DNA of 7,952 nucleotides from Thermodesulfobacteriota bacterium (GTDB lineage Bacteria > Desulfobacterota > RBG-13-43-22), in NCBI GenBank assembly GCA_025454185.1, contig JALOOY010000053.1:1-7952 (forward strand). Reading direction: 5' to 3'. The position numbers and the translations under genes are program-made. The notes below the pieces were generated by a model. That model was not told the DNA's origin. It worked only from the letters and a program-made list of their open reading frames with translations, and searched no databases. Of the stretch, positions 6,095 to 7,952 are shown piece by piece (position 1 is the first letter of the stretch; every line of letters begins with the position of its first letter).

Positions 6095-7723
6095 TTAAAA
6101 TTCTCGGAAGTCGTCTTCTTCCAAGGGAATGACTTTACGGGGGGATACGGCCCGGATCTCCGCGCCGGGAGTCGCTTTCCCGCGCGGTCTCCGGCTGTCT
6201 GCCGGCGGCCGGTCCCGGACCATTCCCGGGGGCGGGGGCAGGGCTGCGGGGGCGGGGAGGGAACCTTCTTCCGGGGTAGGCCCCCGGCCCCCTTTTCGGC
6301 CTTCGATCAAACCGGACAGCGTGGCCACCGTTTTTTTCATGAATTCCGCCTGGCCGTACATTTCTTCCGAGGCCGAGGCGGATTCCTCGGCACTGGCGGC
6401 GTTGGACTGGACGACCTTGTTCATCTCGGAGATGGCCTTGTTGGTCTGTTCAATGCCCTGGGCCTGTTCCTGGCTGGCCGCTGCAATTTCCCCGACCAGA
6501 TGCTCGATCTTTTTGGCCTCGGCGTTTACTTGGCCAAAGGCCTGATTGGTGCGGTCTACGATACCGGTGCCGGTTTTGATCTTCTTCACGGATTCCTCGA
6601 TCAGCACCGCCGTATTTTTGGCCGCCTCGGCGGCCCGCATGGCCAGGTTGCGGACCTCGTCGGCTACGACGGCAAAGCCGGCCCCGGCCTCGCCGGCCCG
6701 GGCGGCCTCCACGGCGGCGTTCAAGGCCAGCAGGTTGGTCTGGAAAGCGATTTCATCGATCGTCTTGATAATTTTGGCCGTTTCCTCACTGGCTTTGGAT
6801 ATGTCTTTCATGGACTGGTTCAATTCCCCCATGGCCTGATTGGCGTCGTCCACCACCCGACTGGTCTCGCGCATGAGACCATTGGCTTCGCGGGCATTGC
6901 CCGCGTTTTGACGGGTCATGGCGGACATTTCTTCCATGGAAGAAGAGGTCTCTTCAATAGCGGCGGCCTGTTCGGAAGCCCCTTCCGCCAGGGTCTGACT
7001 GGCCGCCGACACCTGCCGGGAGGCGCCGGCCACCTGATCGGCGCCCTGAAATAATTCCTGGACAATGCGATTTACCGGCCGGGCAATGGACCGGGACATG
7101 AAATAGGCCAGCAACAGGCCGGCGATGGTGATGGCCAGCACGGCGAGGAATATTTGGGAAAAGATGCCGTTTATTTCCGCTTCCACGTCGTCGATATAAA
7201 TTCCGGAACCGATGATCCAGCCCCATTCGGGAAACCCCTTCACAAAGGAGATCTTGGGCACCGCCTGGGCCTGTCCGGGCTTGGGCCAGTAATAGTCTAC
7301 AAACCCGCTACCTTCAGCCTTGACCTTGTCCACGAAGGCGACGAAAAGGCGTTTGCCGTTGGGATCCTTGTTTTCGGCCAGGTCTTTCCCGTCCAGGTCG
7401 GATTTGATCGGGTGCATGATCATTTTCGGCTGCAGGTCGTTGATCCAGAAGTAATCATCCTTTTCGTAGCGGAGATTTTTGACGGCCTGTAAGGCTTGTT
7501 TGCGGGCCTCTTCCGCCGGCAGGGCGTTGTTTTTAACCTGCTGGGCGTAGAAATCCAGCACACCCCAGGCCGTTTCCACCACATGCCGGGTTTTCAGATA
7601 TTTGGCAGCGAACATCTTCTGTTTGAATTGGGGGTACATCCAGGCAATGACCAGCGAAAAGGCGAGGATAATGAGGATGCCCAGGAGGAAAATTCGGGTG
7701 GATAATTTAAAACGGTTTAACAT
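6095..7723 (-). CDS. Methyl-accepting chemotaxis protein, sCache_2 sensor, C-terminal tether
   Basis: A 542-residue chemoreceptor. Layout: membrane segment 1 (about 11-31); a periplasmic Cache sensor (about 35-185) with the sCache_2-like motifs DYFWIND, MIMHPIKSDLDGKDL, KDPNGKRLF and WGWIIGSGIYIDD; membrane segment 2 (about 190-209); then a helical signalling domain. The signalling tip is around 324-364, with EIAFQTNLLALNAAVEAARA and GFAVVADEVRNL, which binds CheA and CheW. Likely methylation helices are near 250-266 and 441-455. After membrane segment 2 only RPVNRIVQELFQG resembles HAMP, and no full HAMP domain is evident. Residues about 475-535 are Pro/Arg-rich and disordered-looking and end in DFREF. 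The start is the second ATG (7723), 6 bases after GAGGGGAG; the ATG at 7744 has no such site. The ligand is unknown; sCache_2 domains often bind small organic acids. Confidence 0.95.
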   Translation of the reverse strand: MLNRFKLSTRIFLLGILIILAFSLVIAWMYPQFKQKMFAAKYLKTRHVVETAWGVLDFYAQQVKNNALPAEEARKQALQAVKNLRYEKDDYFWINDLQPKMIMHPIKSDLDGKDLAENKDPNGKRLFVAFVDKVKAEGSGFVDYYWPKPGQAQAVPKISFVKGFPEWGWIIGSGIYIDDVEAEINGIFSQIFLAVLAITIAGLLLAYFMSRSIARPVNRIVQELFQGADQVAGASRQVSAASQTLAEGASEQAAAIEETSSSMEEMSAMTRQNAGNAREANGLMRETSRVVDDANQAMGELNQSMKDISKASEETAKIIKTIDEIAFQTNLLALNAAVEAARAGEAGAGFAVVADEVRNLAMRAAEAAKNTAVLIEESVKKIKTGTGIVDRTNQAFGQVNAEAKKIEHLVGEIAAASQEQAQGIEQTNKAISEMNKVVQSNAASAEESASASEEMYGQAEFMKKTVATLSGLIEGRKGGRGPTPEEGSLPAPAALPPPPGMVRDRPPADSRRPRGKATPGAEIRAVSPRKVIPLEEDDFREF

Positions 7724-7782
7724 GGCGCGCTCCCCTCGTAACATAGTCCAATGATTAAAAGTATTGTTATTTGGTCCCTAGC

Positions 7783-7836
7783 CCCTGTCTGGCGGCGGGG
7801 AGACACGGCTGCGCAACGGGCGATTCCACGACAGGG
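7783..7836 (-). repeat. Inverted repeat in the mcp leader
   Basis: CCCTGTC (7783-7789) is the exact reverse complement of GACAGGG (7830-7836), and TGG/CCA extends the pairing by 3 bases after a one-base bulge. On the minus-strand transcript this would make a stem of about 10 pairs closing a loop of 33 bases, between the candidate promoter and the mcp start. The strand AGACAGGGG can instead pair locally with TGTCT (7801-7805 on the minus strand). No T-run follows, so it is not a standard terminator. Whether it matters is unknown. Confidence 0.35.
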
Positions 7837-7846
7837 TTCAAGATAT

Positions 7847-7873
7847 GGATCGGCAGGATTCAATCCTACTTAA
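7847..7873 (-). promoter_or_regulatory. Candidate sigma-28 (FliA) promoter for the chemoreceptor gene
   Basis: On the minus strand, TTAAGTAG (7873-7866), then exactly 11 bases, then GCCGATCC (7854-7847). The enterobacterial sigma-28 consensus is TAAAGTTT-N11-GCCGATAA, so 11 of 16 positions match with the exact spacer and six of eight in the -10 part. Sigma-28 commonly drives receptor genes in flagellated bacteria, so the position upstream of mcp makes sense. Transcription would start near 7840, giving a leader of about 115 bases. The spacer is filled by a perfect 13-base palindrome, AGGATTCAATCCT (7855-7867). Confidence 0.55.
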
Positions 7874-7952
7874 AATAATTCGTACTATTTCGACCTTTTT
7901 AAATGCAGGCCCGGGATCACCCTAGGAAAGGCCTCCGGGGAAAGAAAAAAGG

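Noticed and set aside
6500..7054. Plus-strand open frames opposite the chemoreceptor
   Set aside because: They mirror the conserved MCP signalling domain; their Gly/His/Val-rich translations are shadows.
7724..7744. Upstream ATG (7744) as the mcp start
   Set aside because: The seven extra residues would encode the ribosome binding site GAGGGGAG itself; the ATG at 7723 is ideally spaced from it.
7860..7888. Plus-strand promoter with TACTAT as -10 for a gene beyond the right edge
   Set aside because: The -35 position matches very poorly and no gene start is visible, so it cannot be supported.
7921..7952. Resemblance of the right edge (AAAGGCCTCCGGGG) to part of a c-di-GMP riboswitch
   Set aside because: The defining GCAAACC and GACGCAAAGCC elements are absent and the window ends here.
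1..7952. CRISPR arrays, tRNA or rRNA genes, insertion sequences, attachment sites
   Set aside because: No regular direct repeats, transposase-like protein, tRNA-like fold or rRNA segment was found; nearly all of the window is coding sequence for chemotaxis proteins.

Overview
The window is a chemotaxis (chemosensory) gene cluster from a GC-rich Gram-negative bacterium. I infer a deltaproteobacterium (Desulfobacterota), for four reasons: CheD and CheX occur together with CheR, CheB and CheY; no cheZ is visible; an HDOD gene and a fliL gene are mixed into the set; and the receptor and CheY sequences resemble those I know from sulfate- and metal-reducing lineages. The species cannot be told from the sequence.

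The plus strand from the left edge to about 5472 is one tightly packed array that reads as an operon. In order it holds the 3' end of cheR, a small cheD, an HDOD-domain gene, cheY, a CheX-like phosphatase gene, a second and divergent cheD, cheB, fliL and a TPR protein with an unassigned N-terminal domain. Neighbours overlap by 4 to 20 bases or lie 7 to 41 bases apart, so translation of several genes is probably coupled. After a 160-base AT-rich gap comes a second, classical cheX (5633-6091). It ends only 3 bases from the 3' end of a chemoreceptor gene (mcp) on the minus strand. The right-hand 229 bases are the upstream region of mcp. They carry a good candidate sigma-28 (FliA) promoter with a roughly 115-base leader.

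The proteins would work together on receptor adaptation and signal termination. CheR methylates receptor glutamates; CheB removes the methyl groups when phosphorylated; the two CheDs are candidate receptor glutamine deamidases. CheY carries the phosphoryl signal and the two CheX proteins, each with the D-x3-E-x2-N phosphatase motif, would remove it. FliL points to a flagellar output. The receptor ends in Asp-Phe-Arg-Glu-Phe on a proline-rich tail, which fits a tether for CheR or CheB. CheA and CheW are not in the window and are probably upstream of cheR.

The individual families are known. The points most worth a second look are the two dissimilar CheDs (one lacking the catalytic-region Thr), the two CheX phosphatases, the unassigned N-terminal domain of the TPR protein, the HDOD protein with its HD metal ligands apparently intact, the HAMP-poor receptor with a tether pentapeptide, and the mcp promoter and leader.
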